Shown here: positions 14,878 to 23,148 of the stretch, piece by piece
How positions within the stretch are numbered: the first letter of the stretch is position 1
Layout: the number at the start of each line of letters is the position of its first letter
IMG/VR virus record: IMGVR_UViG_3300034102_002082
Location: 1-64,000 of that record
Direction: 5' to 3' (one strand)
DNA: 64,000 nucleotides
Source: a virus
Translations under genes and position numbers: made by a program
Notes under the pieces: generated by a model
The model's database searches: none
Told to the model about the DNA's origin: nothing
The model's input: the letters and a program-made list of their open reading frames with translations, nothing else

Positions 14878-15438
14878 TTATTTAGAAAAGTGTTCTGTAA
14901 TTAGTTCTTTTACGTGATTGATATGCTTACCATCGTCACTATAATAATCAACATCTCTGTTCCATAACTGCGGGAATAACAATCCATTGCCTCCCCATTG
15001 AACAAATGAGTCGATCTGTGTTTCGGTATCATCAATCAAGATCTTGTTCGGAGAAGCCAATAAATACTTATGTCTCGTCAATATGGTTCTACTAATCATG
15101 TGCGGATAATGCTTTTTAATCCACTTCATTTTGCCGGAACAACACAATGGATTTCTCGATGGTGCTGTTAGGAAAAAAGTAGAACCACTTTTTTCGCAGA
15201 AACGGAGTAGGTCATCTGCCCAAGGATACTTCTCCAAGTTTTCCCAGAAAGATTCTCCACCAGCATCAATTGCTTCCCAAAAATGTTCGGTGGTTACATT
15301 TACACCATTCCATTTTTCTATAGGATGTACACCCTTTGGTACGGAGTAATCGGTTATGTTAAGTGCTTTCATTGCCCCACGGACAAACATAGCCATAACT
15401 CCATCTAAATCAATTAGATATATTTTTTTATTTTTCAT
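14878..15438 (-). CDS. HAD-family 5'(3')-deoxyribonucleotidase-like phosphatase, 186 aa
   Basis: HAD motif I is LIDLDGVMA (about residues 8-16, nucleophile Asp and acid/base Asp), motif II is FFLTAPS, and motif IV is ILIDDTETQID, followed by WGGNGLLFPQLWN. The order and length fit the NT5C-type 5'(3')-deoxyribonucleotidases carried by many phages, which dephosphorylate nucleoside monophosphates and shape the dNTP pool. With the GMP-reductase-family gene at 17563 it forms part of a nucleotide-metabolism group. Confidence 0.75.
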   Translation of the reverse strand: MKNKKIYLIDLDGVMAMFVRGAMKALNITDYSVPKGVHPIEKWNGVNVTTEHFWEAIDAGGESFWENLEKYPWADDLLRFCEKSGSTFFLTAPSRNPLCCSGKMKWIKKHYPHMISRTILTRHKYLLASPNKILIDDTETQIDSFVQWGGNGLLFPQLWNRDVDYYSDDGKHINHVKELITEHFSK

Positions 15439-15509
15439 ATTTAATCATTACAACATATTTTTTACTGATGTCAATATTATTCTATCGTTTTTGTATTATA
15501 TTTATAGAC

Positions 15510-16547
15510 ATGGAAACACATAATAGCGAAATTAGTAAACGAAACGATTTAATATTGATTAGATATAAATCTGGGGTACATAGAATGGACATATTGAAAG
15601 AATTTCACATAACACAGAAAAAATATAGAGAAATAATACAAGGGTTTGGATTAAAAACGAAAAGGAATTTTATTAGACCAACGAGTTTACATAAACTAGA
15701 TATACATATTTTTGATAGTGTAGATTCATCAGATAAAGCATATTGGTTGGGATATCTCATGGCTGACGGTGGTATCATAAATCCGCGCAGATTTTCGTTA
15801 ATATCCAAAGATTTAGAAGTTTTAGAAAAATTCAAAATGTTCTTGTCTACGACTATTCCAATTATACATAATAAAAATTTTGACGACAGAACACAAAAAA
15901 CATATGAGTCATATCAAATGTTGATAAATTCTTCATATATGGTTGAAAAATTAAATGAATATCATATAAACAAAGAAAAATCATATAACGCTAAATTTCC
16001 AGATATAGATGAGAAATATTATCCTGACTATATCCGTGGGGTATTTGATGGTGATGGTTCTATCTTCAAGAAATTAAAATCAAATTTTGGAGTATCTATA
16101 ATAGGAACGGAGGAGATAACTAAATTTATGAAAGAATATTTTATAAAAACTTTTAATTTCTCCGATGTGAAATTTGGTAAAGTATGCGATAATAAAAAAG
16201 CAAAACAATTTAAACTTTATATACACAGACATGAAGATTTAATCAATTTTTATAATTTTATATATAACGATAAAAATTCATGTCGATTAACGAGAAAATT
16301 TATTAAGTTTAATGAACTGATAGAAATATATAAAAACCGACCGGTATACATTTCAAAGCCACGGGGGAAATCTTATAAAAAAAGAGAACTTCCTTATGCT
16401 ATATATAAGAATGGTAAAAAATTAAGTGTCGGTGTCTCTATAGGGAAATCTAAAATAAAATGGATAGGTACGTTCCAAACAATTGAATTGGCGAAAGAGG
16501 CAAGAAATAAATATTTATCGGAACATGGAATCCCAATAACGGATTAA
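15510..16547 (+). CDS. Free-standing LAGLIDADG homing endonuclease with AP2-like tail, 345 aa
   Basis: Two LAGLIDADG-type motifs are visible: WLGYLMADGGI (about residues 79-89) and YIRGVFDGDGSI (about 174-185), so both active sites can form within one chain. The C-terminal 50 residues (SVGVSIGKSKIKWIGTF, then ELAKEARNKYLSEHG) fit an AP2-type DNA-binding domain, common in phage homing endonucleases. The ATG at 15510 is preferred over 15468 because ATATTTATA ends 3 nt before it. The gene stands alone rightward among leftward genes, as expected of a mobile gene. Its target is not evident. Confidence 0.85.
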   Translation: METHNSEISKRNDLILIRYKSGVHRMDILKEFHITQKKYREIIQGFGLKTKRNFIRPTSLHKLDIHIFDSVDSSDKAYWLGYLMADGGIINPRRFSLISKDLEVLEKFKMFLSTTIPIIHNKNFDDRTQKTYESYQMLINSSYMVEKLNEYHINKEKSYNAKFPDIDEKYYPDYIRGVFDGDGSIFKKLKSNFGVSIIGTEEITKFMKEYFIKTFNFSDVKFGKVCDNKKAKQFKLYIHRHEDLINFYNFIYNDKNSCRLTRKFIKFNELIEIYKNRPVYISKPRGKSYKKRELPYAIYKNGKKLSVGVSIGKSKIKWIGTFQTIELAKEARNKYLSEHGIPITD

Positions 16548-16549
16548 TT

Positions 16550-16765
16550 TTACTGTCTTTTTCCTCTTTCGATCATCATCGAATCAGCAAGTAATGCTGC
16601 ATTTTCGCAAGCAGTACGAACATTATCAATATTAAATATACGAGTTGATTCATTAGCTAACATGCCAGTAATAGCAGATTTTGCATATTCGTCCCATACC
16701 GACATAATATTTTTCGATAGTATTGATGTTGATTCTTTTGGTGCTATTTTTGATAGTGGTTCCAT
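16550..16765 (-). CDS. Small helical protein, 71 aa
   Basis: Ends with NAALLADSMMIERGKR, a pattern common in small phage and prophage proteins (A-x-x-AD-x-M-L-x-ER) of unknown function. A predicted all-helical protein. It is the gene immediately downstream of the PEP-CTERM-like peptide. Confidence 0.6.
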   Translation of the reverse strand: MEPLSKIAPKESTSILSKNIMSVWDEYAKSAITGMLANESTRIFNIDNVRTACENAALLADSMMIERGKRQ

Positions 16766-16770
16766 AAATT

Positions 16771-16932
16771 TTAATTCTTATTAATGTATTTTTTCCATAG
16801 TGCCATCGACACACATATCCCCACGAAAAATACACCGTATGTTGATGGCTCTGGTACTACTGGATAATGAGGATTCCGCAAGTTATCCCACCCATTTCTT
16901 TGCTGCGCTAAAAAATTATATATCTTTGGCAT
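16771..16932 (-). CDS. 53-aa protein with PEP-CTERM-like C-terminus
   Basis: ATG at 16932, overlapping the end of the DUF4326 gene by 17 nt; TAA at 16771, just before the next start. The C-terminal half is VVPEPSTYG, then a hydrophobic stretch GVFFVGICVSMAL, then a basic end WKKYINKN. This is the three-part layout of the PEP-CTERM sorting signal (V-P-E-P-S-T, membrane segment, basic cluster), which bacterial exosortases recognise. No N-terminal signal peptide is seen; the first 25 residues are polar. It could be a small single-pass membrane protein whose resemblance is accidental, or a decoy substrate or regulator of the host sorting machinery. Real as a gene: good; as PEP-CTERM: moderate. 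Confidence 0.55.
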   Translation of the reverse strand: MPKIYNFLAQQRNGWDNLRNPHYPVVPEPSTYGVFFVGICVSMALWKKYINKN

Positions 16933-17296
16933 GTAATGTATTTATAAATTCTTCTATTTTTTCTTTTATTACGTCTCCGTGGCAAGCAACTTCTCTGTCC
17001 GGTTCCTTGCACCAACAACGTAACGCGAGGTTCTTACCAGACAGAACAATGTTTGTCAACTCTAAAATAGCATCTAATTTTTGACCATATGCATTTATAT
17101 CGGCATCGATCAATTCTCTGTATTTTTGTATGACGTTACTTCTCTCTACAGTGTCATGTCTATTGTTCAAAATAAATGGATTTCCTAATACTCTGTTAGT
17201 CCGGTCTATGTCAACCACGATTTCATTATCTCTCTTTTTGAACATTCCTTTTCTTTTACTCACTACTCGAACACCGATTGTCTCTTGCTTTTGCAT
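16916..17296 (-). CDS. DUF4326 family protein, 126 aa
   Basis: Matches the DUF4326 layout: VRVVSKR at the start, DIDRTNRVLGNPF, a helical QKYRELIDADI, then LALRCWCKEP and ACHGDVIKEKIEEF. The C-W-C and CHGD residues may bind a metal. The family is found on many phages; its reaction is not known, although its genes often neighbour nucleotide metabolism. The first Met is kept because the early beta strand is part of the family, even though this gives a 41-nt overlap with the gene upstream. Confidence 0.75.
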   Translation of the reverse strand: MQKQETIGVRVVSKRKGMFKKRDNEIVVDIDRTNRVLGNPFILNNRHDTVERSNVIQKYRELIDADINAYGQKLDAILELTNIVLSGKNLALRCWCKEPDREVACHGDVIKEKIEEFINTLHAKDI

Positions 17297-17561
17297 ATGC
17301 TATAATCTCCGATAGTATTTTAGTTGTGTTATCGTTCATTATTGAATCAATTATACATTTATTATCATCATCGTAATGACAATCGTTCTCCGAACAAAAT
17401 ACTATTTGGTCAAAAAAAGTGATTTGGAATGACGCAGAATTGGTAATATATTGATATGGATAATAATCAATTTCTTTTCCGGTATATTCAAATACTATTC
17501 TAGCATAATCCAGATTAAGATCATAAACATGGTCTAATATATCCTGTACTTCGTTTTTCAT
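17256..17561 (-). CDS. Hypothetical acidic protein, 101 aa
   Basis: Unrecognised. Contains FCSENDCHYDDDNKC, an acidic Cys/His cluster, between two helical parts. It follows the GMP-reductase-family gene by one nucleotide and overlaps DUF4326 by 41 nt, an arrangement that implies coupled expression. Confidence 0.6.
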   Translation of the reverse strand: MKNEVQDILDHVYDLNLDYARIVFEYTGKEIDYYPYQYITNSASFQITFFDQIVFCSENDCHYDDDNKCIIDSIMNDNTTKILSEIIAYAKARDNRCSSSE

Positions 17562-17562
17562 A

Positions 17563-18636
17563 TTAATTTATTACTTTCCATTTTGTGTTTTTTAGTGCCG
17601 ATAAATCATTACCACCAGAGTAGCTAATTTGAGACTGGATTGCTTGTGTGAGTGTTTCATAATATTCTGAATAAGTTAGATGGTTACATTCTACTTCTGT
17701 AGATATACCTTCTACGTTTTTCACAACTTGTCCAGTTTTCTGTTTACATTCTGCACTGGCAGAACCATAATACTTTTTATAAAGTTTCGTTGTTAGTTGT
17801 GGTTCATAATCCTTTGATATATTATTCCAATAATATTCGTTATTCCTATGTACCATTTTTTCTACTAGATCACCAGGTGAATCCAAACATGCAGCGAATA
17901 TACTACCAGCCATTACCATCGGAATATTGATTGGATTTCTCCAGATAGGTCCTGTAAATTGATTTGAGGTAAATGCCACAATAGCCTTGGCAATATCTGC
18001 TGGTTCTCTTACTCCACCATCAATAATACACGGAATTCTCGCATATATTCCGGCTTCTATCGCAGCACTAAACATCGGAGAACCGAATCCTGTTGTTGGG
18101 AATGTACTACAGCCCTTTCCACAACTAAGACCAATCTTGAATGCATCAGCACCAGAATTCTGGATAAATTGCACGGAATCTCTGTCACCCCAAATATTAC
18201 CAGCGATTACTTTCGTATCTAATCGTTCTTTTATGAACTTGATCATATCAGCAACGGTATCACTGTAACCATTTGCTATATCTATTGTTACGAAATCTAC
18301 TCTACATTTGCTTTCAGATATATCACTAATTAGTTGTTTATCTTCGGACTTTACTCCGACAGAAATAGATACGATTGGCCAGCTTTCCGATCTTGCTCGC
18401 TGTACAAACTTCCTCGTATCTGAGAATCTGTGAAAGATATAAAACTGCCCACCGAATGATAATTGTTTAGCGATATCTTCGTTTAAAACAGATATCATAT
18501 TCGATGGGACTACTGGTAATTTAAACTTTTTTCCTAGGAATGTTATCTCCGTAGAACATTCCGATCTAGACGTTACTTTGCATTTGTTTGGTACCAAACA
18601 TATATCTTTGTAATTTAGTGCGATATTATTTTCCAT
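17563..18636 (-). CDS. GMP reductase / IMP dehydrogenase family enzyme, 357 aa
   Basis: A TIM-barrel purine oxidoreductase. LNYKDICLVPNKC fits the N-terminus of the family, GLSCGKGCSTFPTTGFG is the active-site Cys loop (about residues 160-185), and IDGGVREPADIAKA the phosphate-binding GG-x-R segment. MAGSIFAACLDSPG and YYGSAS follow as in GMP reductases (GuaC). There is no room for the CBS pair of most IMP dehydrogenases, and the length matches GuaC. GMP reductase turns GMP into IMP with NADPH; IMPDH does the reverse oxidation with NAD. The family is clear; the direction of reaction is not. Unusual for a phage; it may rebalance purines during infection. Confidence 0.8.
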   Translation of the reverse strand: MENNIALNYKDICLVPNKCKVTSRSECSTEITFLGKKFKLPVVPSNMISVLNEDIAKQLSFGGQFYIFHRFSDTRKFVQRARSESWPIVSISVGVKSEDKQLISDISESKCRVDFVTIDIANGYSDTVADMIKFIKERLDTKVIAGNIWGDRDSVQFIQNSGADAFKIGLSCGKGCSTFPTTGFGSPMFSAAIEAGIYARIPCIIDGGVREPADIAKAIVAFTSNQFTGPIWRNPINIPMVMAGSIFAACLDSPGDLVEKMVHRNNEYYWNNISKDYEPQLTTKLYKKYYGSASAECKQKTGQVVKNVEGISTEVECNHLTYSEYYETLTQAIQSQISYSGGNDLSALKNTKWKVIN

Positions 18637-18639
18637 GTT

Positions 18640-19089
18640 TTAAATTTTCTTCCCATCGTTCCATTTTTTCCAAAATTCTTTCATTGGTTTCTTTCTGCTT
18701 GCATTTGGGGTTGCTCTAAATTCTTTTAATTTTATTGTTTTTATCTCGTCGGTGTAGACGAATGACCATTCCGCCCAATAATCATTTTCTAAATTGTCAT
18801 CATGCGTAAGTATATAGAAATCTATTATTTCTGGAGTTGGTACCAGCACACACTCACCAGATTCTTCTATATGTCCACCGAACCTGCTATTAAGATCTTC
18901 CGTCCATCGATTAAGTCTTTTCGTTATTGACATATCTACATGCACATCATACACATACATACAATTTTCCAAACTTTTTGTTTGAAATTCCTGTAGGTAA
19001 ATGTATTCTATATCTATTTCATTACCAATATTATCTGGTAGCGGAAGATTTACTCCCCTATTTATTATTAATCTGTCGAATAAACCCAT
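18640..19089 (-). CDS. Hypothetical protein, 149 aa
   Basis: Unrecognised. MGLFDRLIINRGVNLPLP resembles the openings of small 'MGLFD' phage proteins. The rest has VYDVHVDMSITKRLNRW and an acidic centre, ending KEFWKKWNDGKK. Placed 3 nt upstream of the GMP-reductase-family gene. Confidence 0.55.
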   Translation of the reverse strand: MGLFDRLIINRGVNLPLPDNIGNEIDIEYIYLQEFQTKSLENCMYVYDVHVDMSITKRLNRWTEDLNSRFGGHIEESGECVLVPTPEIIDFYILTHDDNLENDYWAEWSFVYTDEIKTIKLKEFRATPNASRKKPMKEFWKKWNDGKKI

Positions 19090-19122
19090 ATGATTGCAGT
19101 GTTTCAGAAGTTACCGAGATTG

Positions 19123-19575
19123 TCAACGATTAAATTTTAGTAATTTTTGTAAGATATCGTTATATTCCAACAGCAATATATCTTTAACATGCTGATGTAA
19201 CATATCCTTTGACAAATCCTGCTTTATCCTATCGAACCTATTCTGTAACAGACATACTTCTTTGTTATTTTTGAATTCCGGTAAAACTCCATTACTTGTT
19301 GTTTTTCTTTTATTTGTATATTCGTAAATTACTCTGCCGAATTTATCTACCTGCTGCGTCTTTTTATACCTATGCTCTTTTAATTTAATCGTGTCGAGAT
19401 TATTAAAGTCATCGCCCGTGACTGGTGATAACCAGTCGAATTTCTTATTTGGTTTCACCGACCGTATGATATATACGAAATTTGCAAGAAATATTGGGTC
19501 TTCTCGGATTATCTTTTTATTGAATTTCCCACCGATCAATATTGCTATGCCACTGCCTTTCTTCTTATTTTTCAT
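19123..19575 (-). CDS. Hypothetical basic protein, 150 aa
   Basis: Unrecognised. Lys/Arg-rich (KLKEHRYKKTQQVDKFGRVI, then YTNKRKTT), with a helical C-terminus (DILLLEYNDILQKLLKFN). First gene of the leftward operon 14644-19575, facing the rightward ART gene at 19637 across a 60-bp control region. Confidence 0.55.
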   Translation of the reverse strand: MKNKKKGSGIAILIGGKFNKKIIREDPIFLANFVYIIRSVKPNKKFDWLSPVTGDDFNNLDTIKLKEHRYKKTQQVDKFGRVIYEYTNKRKTTSNGVLPEFKNNKEVCLLQNRFDRIKQDLSKDMLHQHVKDILLLEYNDILQKLLKFNR

Positions 19576-19636
19576 CTAATCTACATATAACCACAAAAAA
19601 CCGAGAGTCAATCATAAAAGTTGCATATTTATAGAA

Positions 19637-20179
19637 ATGAAATATACAGATTTTTACAGTGAGTTATTAGAAATTAAGTCTCAACAAGATACACCAGAAT
19701 TCAAGAATTGGTTCAAAAATTCTAAAGTAGTTGACGATCAAGGGAATCCGCTTCGTGCGTATCATGGTACTAGCAAGGATAAAGACTTTTCTAAATTTAC
19801 TGAGAAACAGAATGGAATGTGGTTTACGAGTTCTCCAGAATCGGCATCGTCGTATGCAGATCAAAATGATAGCATGAAATCTACGTATGGTTATCGTGGA
19901 AATATCGAGCATATTAACACAGCATCAAGAGTTATTCCAGTATATTTATCTATCCAAAATCCAGCAATTAACTTAACGAAAGAACAAGAAGATAAATTGA
20001 GATATTCTGACAATTATACTAAAGCGCAGCGAGAAGTTTTCGCTGAATTAAAGGCGCAAGGACATGATGGTGTCGATATGGGTGGAGGAGTATATGTTGT
20101 ATTTAGACCAGAACAGATAAAATCTGCAATAGGAAACACCGGAAAATTTAATCCGTCAGATCAACATATACACAAATAA
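19637..20179 (+). CDS. ADP-ribosyltransferase-like protein with putative capsid-targeting leader, 180 aa
   Basis: The leader MKYTDFYSELLE belongs to the conserved set in this window and ends in an L-x-E cleavage-like site. The enzyme part is the phage 'polyvalent' ADP-ribosyltransferase type: FKNWFKNSKVVDDQGNPL, AYHGTS (NAD-binding strand), GMWFTSSPESASSYAD, and the typical ending VVFRPEQIKSAIGN. These domains transfer ADP-ribose from NAD to proteins or nucleic acids. By analogy with T4 Alt, which is packaged and injected, I infer a head-packaged enzyme acting on the host. ATATTTATA lies exactly 3 nt before the ATG and no Shine-Dalgarno is seen. Confidence 0.75.
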   Translation: MKYTDFYSELLEIKSQQDTPEFKNWFKNSKVVDDQGNPLRAYHGTSKDKDFSKFTEKQNGMWFTSSPESASSYADQNDSMKSTYGYRGNIEHINTASRVIPVYLSIQNPAINLTKEQEDKLRYSDNYTKAQREVFAELKAQGHDGVDMGGGVYVVFRPEQIKSAIGNTGKFNPSDQHIHK

Positions 20180-20196
20180 ATATCGGTATAGTAATT

Positions 20197-20529
20197 TTAC
20201 ACCAGCGTGATTAGGCTATTTAGATCATCGAGTATAGTATTACAGATATCCACCAATTTTTTTCTGTTTTCTATCTCAAAATTATGAATAATATATTCAT
20301 TGTCTGACATAGCTAATTTTGTCTCTTCTATCAATTGTATAAGTTCATCCAATCTATCTTTGTGAGATAGCTTTCTCTGCTTTCCGCTGAATATATCGAG
20401 TATCAGAGTTTCTTTCTTTTCCAGTATTACGTTTATTCTATCCATAGCTACTTCCGTTTCGCTCTTTGGAATCCAGAAAAATATAACCGATCTGATTATT
20501 CTATAAATTGAGAATGCGATATTCGACAT
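20197..20529 (-). CDS. Hypothetical protein, possibly membrane-anchored, 110 aa
   Basis: An N-terminal hydrophobic stretch (FSIYRIIRSVIFFWI, residues 5-19) with arginines is followed by a charged helical body (RLDELIQLIEETKLAMSD). It could be a membrane-associated coiled-coil protein. No family recognised. It follows 20532-21068 by two nucleotides. Confidence 0.55.
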   Translation of the reverse strand: MSNIAFSIYRIIRSVIFFWIPKSETEVAMDRINVILEKKETLILDIFSGKQRKLSHKDRLDELIQLIEETKLAMSDNEYIIHNFEIENRKKLVDICNTILDDLNSLITLV

Positions 20530-20531
20530 AA

Positions 20532-21068
20532 TTATTTTCCTTTTCTGGTTGCTCTGAATTTTAGTTCTCCGTTTATTTGTTTAAAGTAGTAAATATCGGA
20601 TTTTTCTGGTATATACTTCGATATTAAAATATTAGTTTTGCTCTTGAAGTCATATCCCTTGAACACCGAATTAACAATTATTGGTTGTCCCATTTGGATA
20701 TCAAATACTGCTACCTTATTGTTTTCTAATTCTATATAAAAGAAGCAATCCGAAAGTGGATCTAGTGATGTCCATTCTGTCGGTAAATCTCTACCGGAAT
20801 AATCCTTATTTGTATTATCCTTATTTTGCTGCGGTTTCTTTCTATTATTTTTTCTCAATCCGAATGTTTCATCATGATCGTAATAATAAACTGTTACGTT
20901 ATCTCGTAGAGTGCTTAGTAACCCATCTACAATTGCTATAGAACCCCATTCGAGTGGGTTTCGCATATTCGTATCATACAAAATATAATTGCTGTTTTTA
21001 AGCCCTATACAGTAATATGTATCGATTCCTTTTTCTATCTTCTTAAAAGTTTTCGGTTTTCTTGCCAT
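20532..21068 (-). CDS. Hypothetical protein, 178 aa
   Basis: Unrecognised. Basic ends (MARKPKTFKKIEKG; KFRATRKGK) around two similar beta-rich parts: YYCIGLKNSNYILYDTNM and FFYIELENNKVAVFDIQM. The likeness of these halves, each followed by a residue pattern with P and a hydrophobic run, suggests an internal duplication. A low-complexity linker (KKPQQNKDNTNKD) joins them. Confidence 0.55.
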   Translation of the reverse strand: MARKPKTFKKIEKGIDTYYCIGLKNSNYILYDTNMRNPLEWGSIAIVDGLLSTLRDNVTVYYYDHDETFGLRKNNRKKPQQNKDNTNKDYSGRDLPTEWTSLDPLSDCFFYIELENNKVAVFDIQMGQPIIVNSVFKGYDFKSKTNILISKYIPEKSDIYYFKQINGELKFRATRKGK

Positions 21069-21316
21069 TACACTTTTTCTATTTCAAAATTTATGTTACA
21101 TTCCGACAATATTTTACCACCGATTTTACACTTATCCTCCGTACCGAAATATAGAACTGGATTTCTGTCAGATTCTATATCCGTTAATATTTTGTCCACT
21201 AGATTGGAATCTACGTCACCATCGTATAATCTAGATAGTGTCGCTATGATCGCCATGTCATTAATTAGTTCATTTTCGGTCGTTTTTACCACCAATGAGT
21301 AATTTTCGTTTTTCAT
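21068..21316 (-). CDS. Small hypothetical protein, 82 aa
   Basis: Unrecognised. Helical with acidic patches (GDVDSNLVDKILTDIESD). Its stop overlaps the start of the next gene by one base (TAATG), a coupled pair. Confidence 0.55.
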   Translation of the reverse strand: MKNENYSLVVKTTENELINDMAIIATLSRLYDGDVDSNLVDKILTDIESDRNPVLYFGTEDKCKIGGKILSECNINFEIEKV

Positions 21317-21340
21317 TACGAAAACACTAAATCTAAAAAA

Positions 21341-21727
21341 TTATTTTGTCAAGACATTTTTCTTGCTTTGTTCGTTTCTGGTGAAGAATTGCCATAACTT
21401 TGAACAGACAAGCTTTATCGAATCTCTATCCCTAGCTATGTCAAGACCTAATCCGTGATCGGTTATCTTCTTATTTAAGTTATTTGATATTGGGTTAGGT
21501 GTAGATTTCCCGTCGATTATATTGATAAATTCTATAATGGTCTTTCTCTGTGTGATAGGATCTTCTACCGAACTGTATAATATCGGTGAAATTATGTTAT
21601 TGAATATCTTTTTTTCTTTCGCATCCGTTAATGTTAATGCGAAATTTTTTAAATCATTCATCATTTCTGCTTCCCACAGAACTTCGGATAAACATTCTTT
21701 TATTAATTCTTGTAATTTATTCTTCAT
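21341..21727 (-). CDS. Hypothetical protein with helical leader, 128 aa
   Basis: The N-terminus MKNKLQELIKECLSEVLWEA is amphipathic and holds [LI]-x-E sites (LSE, LWE). It resembles the leaders MNIHLIIKECIDEVLSE (28446) and KELKNMIAECIVEE (31709). I treat these as a second class of possible prohead-targeting leader. The rest is helical, with a polar tail, and is not recognised. TATAAATAT on the plus strand (ATATTTATA in sense) ends 3 nt before the ATG. Confidence 0.55.
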   Translation of the reverse strand: MKNKLQELIKECLSEVLWEAEMMNDLKNFALTLTDAKEKKIFNNIISPILYSSVEDPITQRKTIIEFINIIDGKSTPNPISNNLNKKITDHGLGLDIARDRDSIKLVCSKLWQFFTRNEQSKKNVLTK

Positions 21728-21756
21728 AGTTATAAATATAGTCTATTTCCCAAATT

Positions 21757-21800
21757 AACAAAAAATCACAACCCATATTATAGGTTGTGATTTTTGCTTA
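21757..21800. terminator. Bidirectional hairpin terminator
   Basis: AAAATCACAACC, loop CATATTAT, AGGTTGTGATTTT, with A and T tracts at either side. A second small inverted repeat, GGTTC-GGATT-GAACC, follows at about 21804-21819. It separates two leftward units. Confidence 0.7.
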
Positions 21801-21849
21801 GGGTTCGGATTGAACCTCCACCAGATTATTTATTCAAATAATCAAAATT

Positions 21850-23097
21850 TTATTTGTAGCTTCTTGAGTATAATATACTGCAAAGACCAGAATCTTTATT
21901 CCAGACGAATCCTTGTGCTCGTTGCTTTGATCCGATATATCCGTGAGTATTGTGGTAATTATCATTTCCACTCAACGCCGGAATTATTCGGACTATACAT
22001 GAACCATCTTCTGTCGCAACGGCGCGTTCATGATGTAAATGCCCAATGTGTATTTCTCTATGCGAGCACTTACTCCAATATTCACATTCAGAAGCCATTA
22101 TCATAGGCAACTTCGCTATCTTTATCTTGTCACCGTGATCATATCCTATCAAGACATCGCCGTATTTCCTATATTTTCTCGGAGAAGGTAAATTGTCGAT
22201 ACTCACATTCTTGTCATTCTTATACCAACATTCGAGCGAATCACCAATATGATGCATTGAATTTGTTTCGTGATTTCCGGCAACAACTATAACATCAACT
22301 GGTGCTACAGTAGATAGGAAATCGATTGCCCATACTAATAGTTCCCTTCCCTCTTTGAATATTTTTGGAAATCTGCTATCAACAGACTGTGGAGTAAACT
22401 TAGTTGTTGTATTCTGTTCATTATCAATAGTCAAGTAATCATTCCCGACAGGAAATAGTATTTTTTCTATGTTATATGAGCGAGCGGAATAAACAATATC
22501 AGCAATAGATTCCTTGAATCTTTCTTTGGCAATCGAAATATCAAAATCACCACCATCTGATGGCTTCCAGCCTAATTTACCGAGATGCAAATCAAATGCA
22601 CAAACTTCCAACATAACCGACTCCAATGATGGGTCTATTGAGTAATTGTATTGTTTTTTGTTTGGTGAATAGTTGAGTAGATCTGCTTTCAAGTCAATTA
22701 TTATCTGGTTAGTTTCTACACTAACTTTTCTTTTAAATTCACCTTTTGCTTGGAAATTTTCTCCGTATGAATTACCAACAAACTTGATACATTCCCAAAT
22801 GTTGGTATCTATATCACACACCCTGATAAGATCCTCGATAGTTCTTATGTTGGATGTTGTTGATTCTGCTACACCAGCATCATTGGAATAGGTAAATGAT
22901 GCTTGTGTCTGTGGGAGTGTATTGATATCAAGTTCTCTAACGGATACACCCGGTGATGGTAACGACGCAAATATCTTATTGAACCAATTATTAGCTGCGG
23001 TCTTCTTATAACCCAACTTTCTAATTTCTCTTCGTATTTGTGTGTCGGTTAACTTCCCCTTTAGGGTTTTTATTTTTTGTATTTGTTTATTATCCAT
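21850..23097 (-). CDS. Metallophosphoesterase with N-terminal HTH-like region, 415 aa
   Basis: Calcineurin-type phosphoesterase motifs appear in order: FDLHLGK (D-x-H), PVGNDYL (GND), VVAGNHETNS (GNHE) and IHIGHLHHE (GH-x-H). These bind two metal ions and hydrolyse phosphomonoesters or diesters; phage relatives are often annotated as exonuclease-like. The first 45 residues (KLTDTQIRREIRKLGYKKTA) look like a DNA-binding helix-turn-helix, as in a family of phage phosphoesterases. Substrate unknown, DNA end processing plausible. A hairpin terminator lies just past its stop. Confidence 0.8.
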   Translation of the reverse strand: MDNKQIQKIKTLKGKLTDTQIRREIRKLGYKKTAANNWFNKIFASLPSPGVSVRELDINTLPQTQASFTYSNDAGVAESTTSNIRTIEDLIRVCDIDTNIWECIKFVGNSYGENFQAKGEFKRKVSVETNQIIIDLKADLLNYSPNKKQYNYSIDPSLESVMLEVCAFDLHLGKLGWKPSDGGDFDISIAKERFKESIADIVYSARSYNIEKILFPVGNDYLTIDNEQNTTTKFTPQSVDSRFPKIFKEGRELLVWAIDFLSTVAPVDVIVVAGNHETNSMHHIGDSLECWYKNDKNVSIDNLPSPRKYRKYGDVLIGYDHGDKIKIAKLPMIMASECEYWSKCSHREIHIGHLHHERAVATEDGSCIVRIIPALSGNDNYHNTHGYIGSKQRAQGFVWNKDSGLCSILYSRSYK

Positions 23098-23148
23098 ATA
23101 TTGGTATCAGTAAATTAGGTAATGGGTTATTTGTCAATCTATAATAAA

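Noticed and set aside
21800-21830. tRNA-like 3' end (GGGTTCGGATTGAACC then CCACCA)
   Set aside because: The T-loop lacks the conserved A and has only five bases, and no acceptor, D or anticodon arms can be drawn upstream on either strand.
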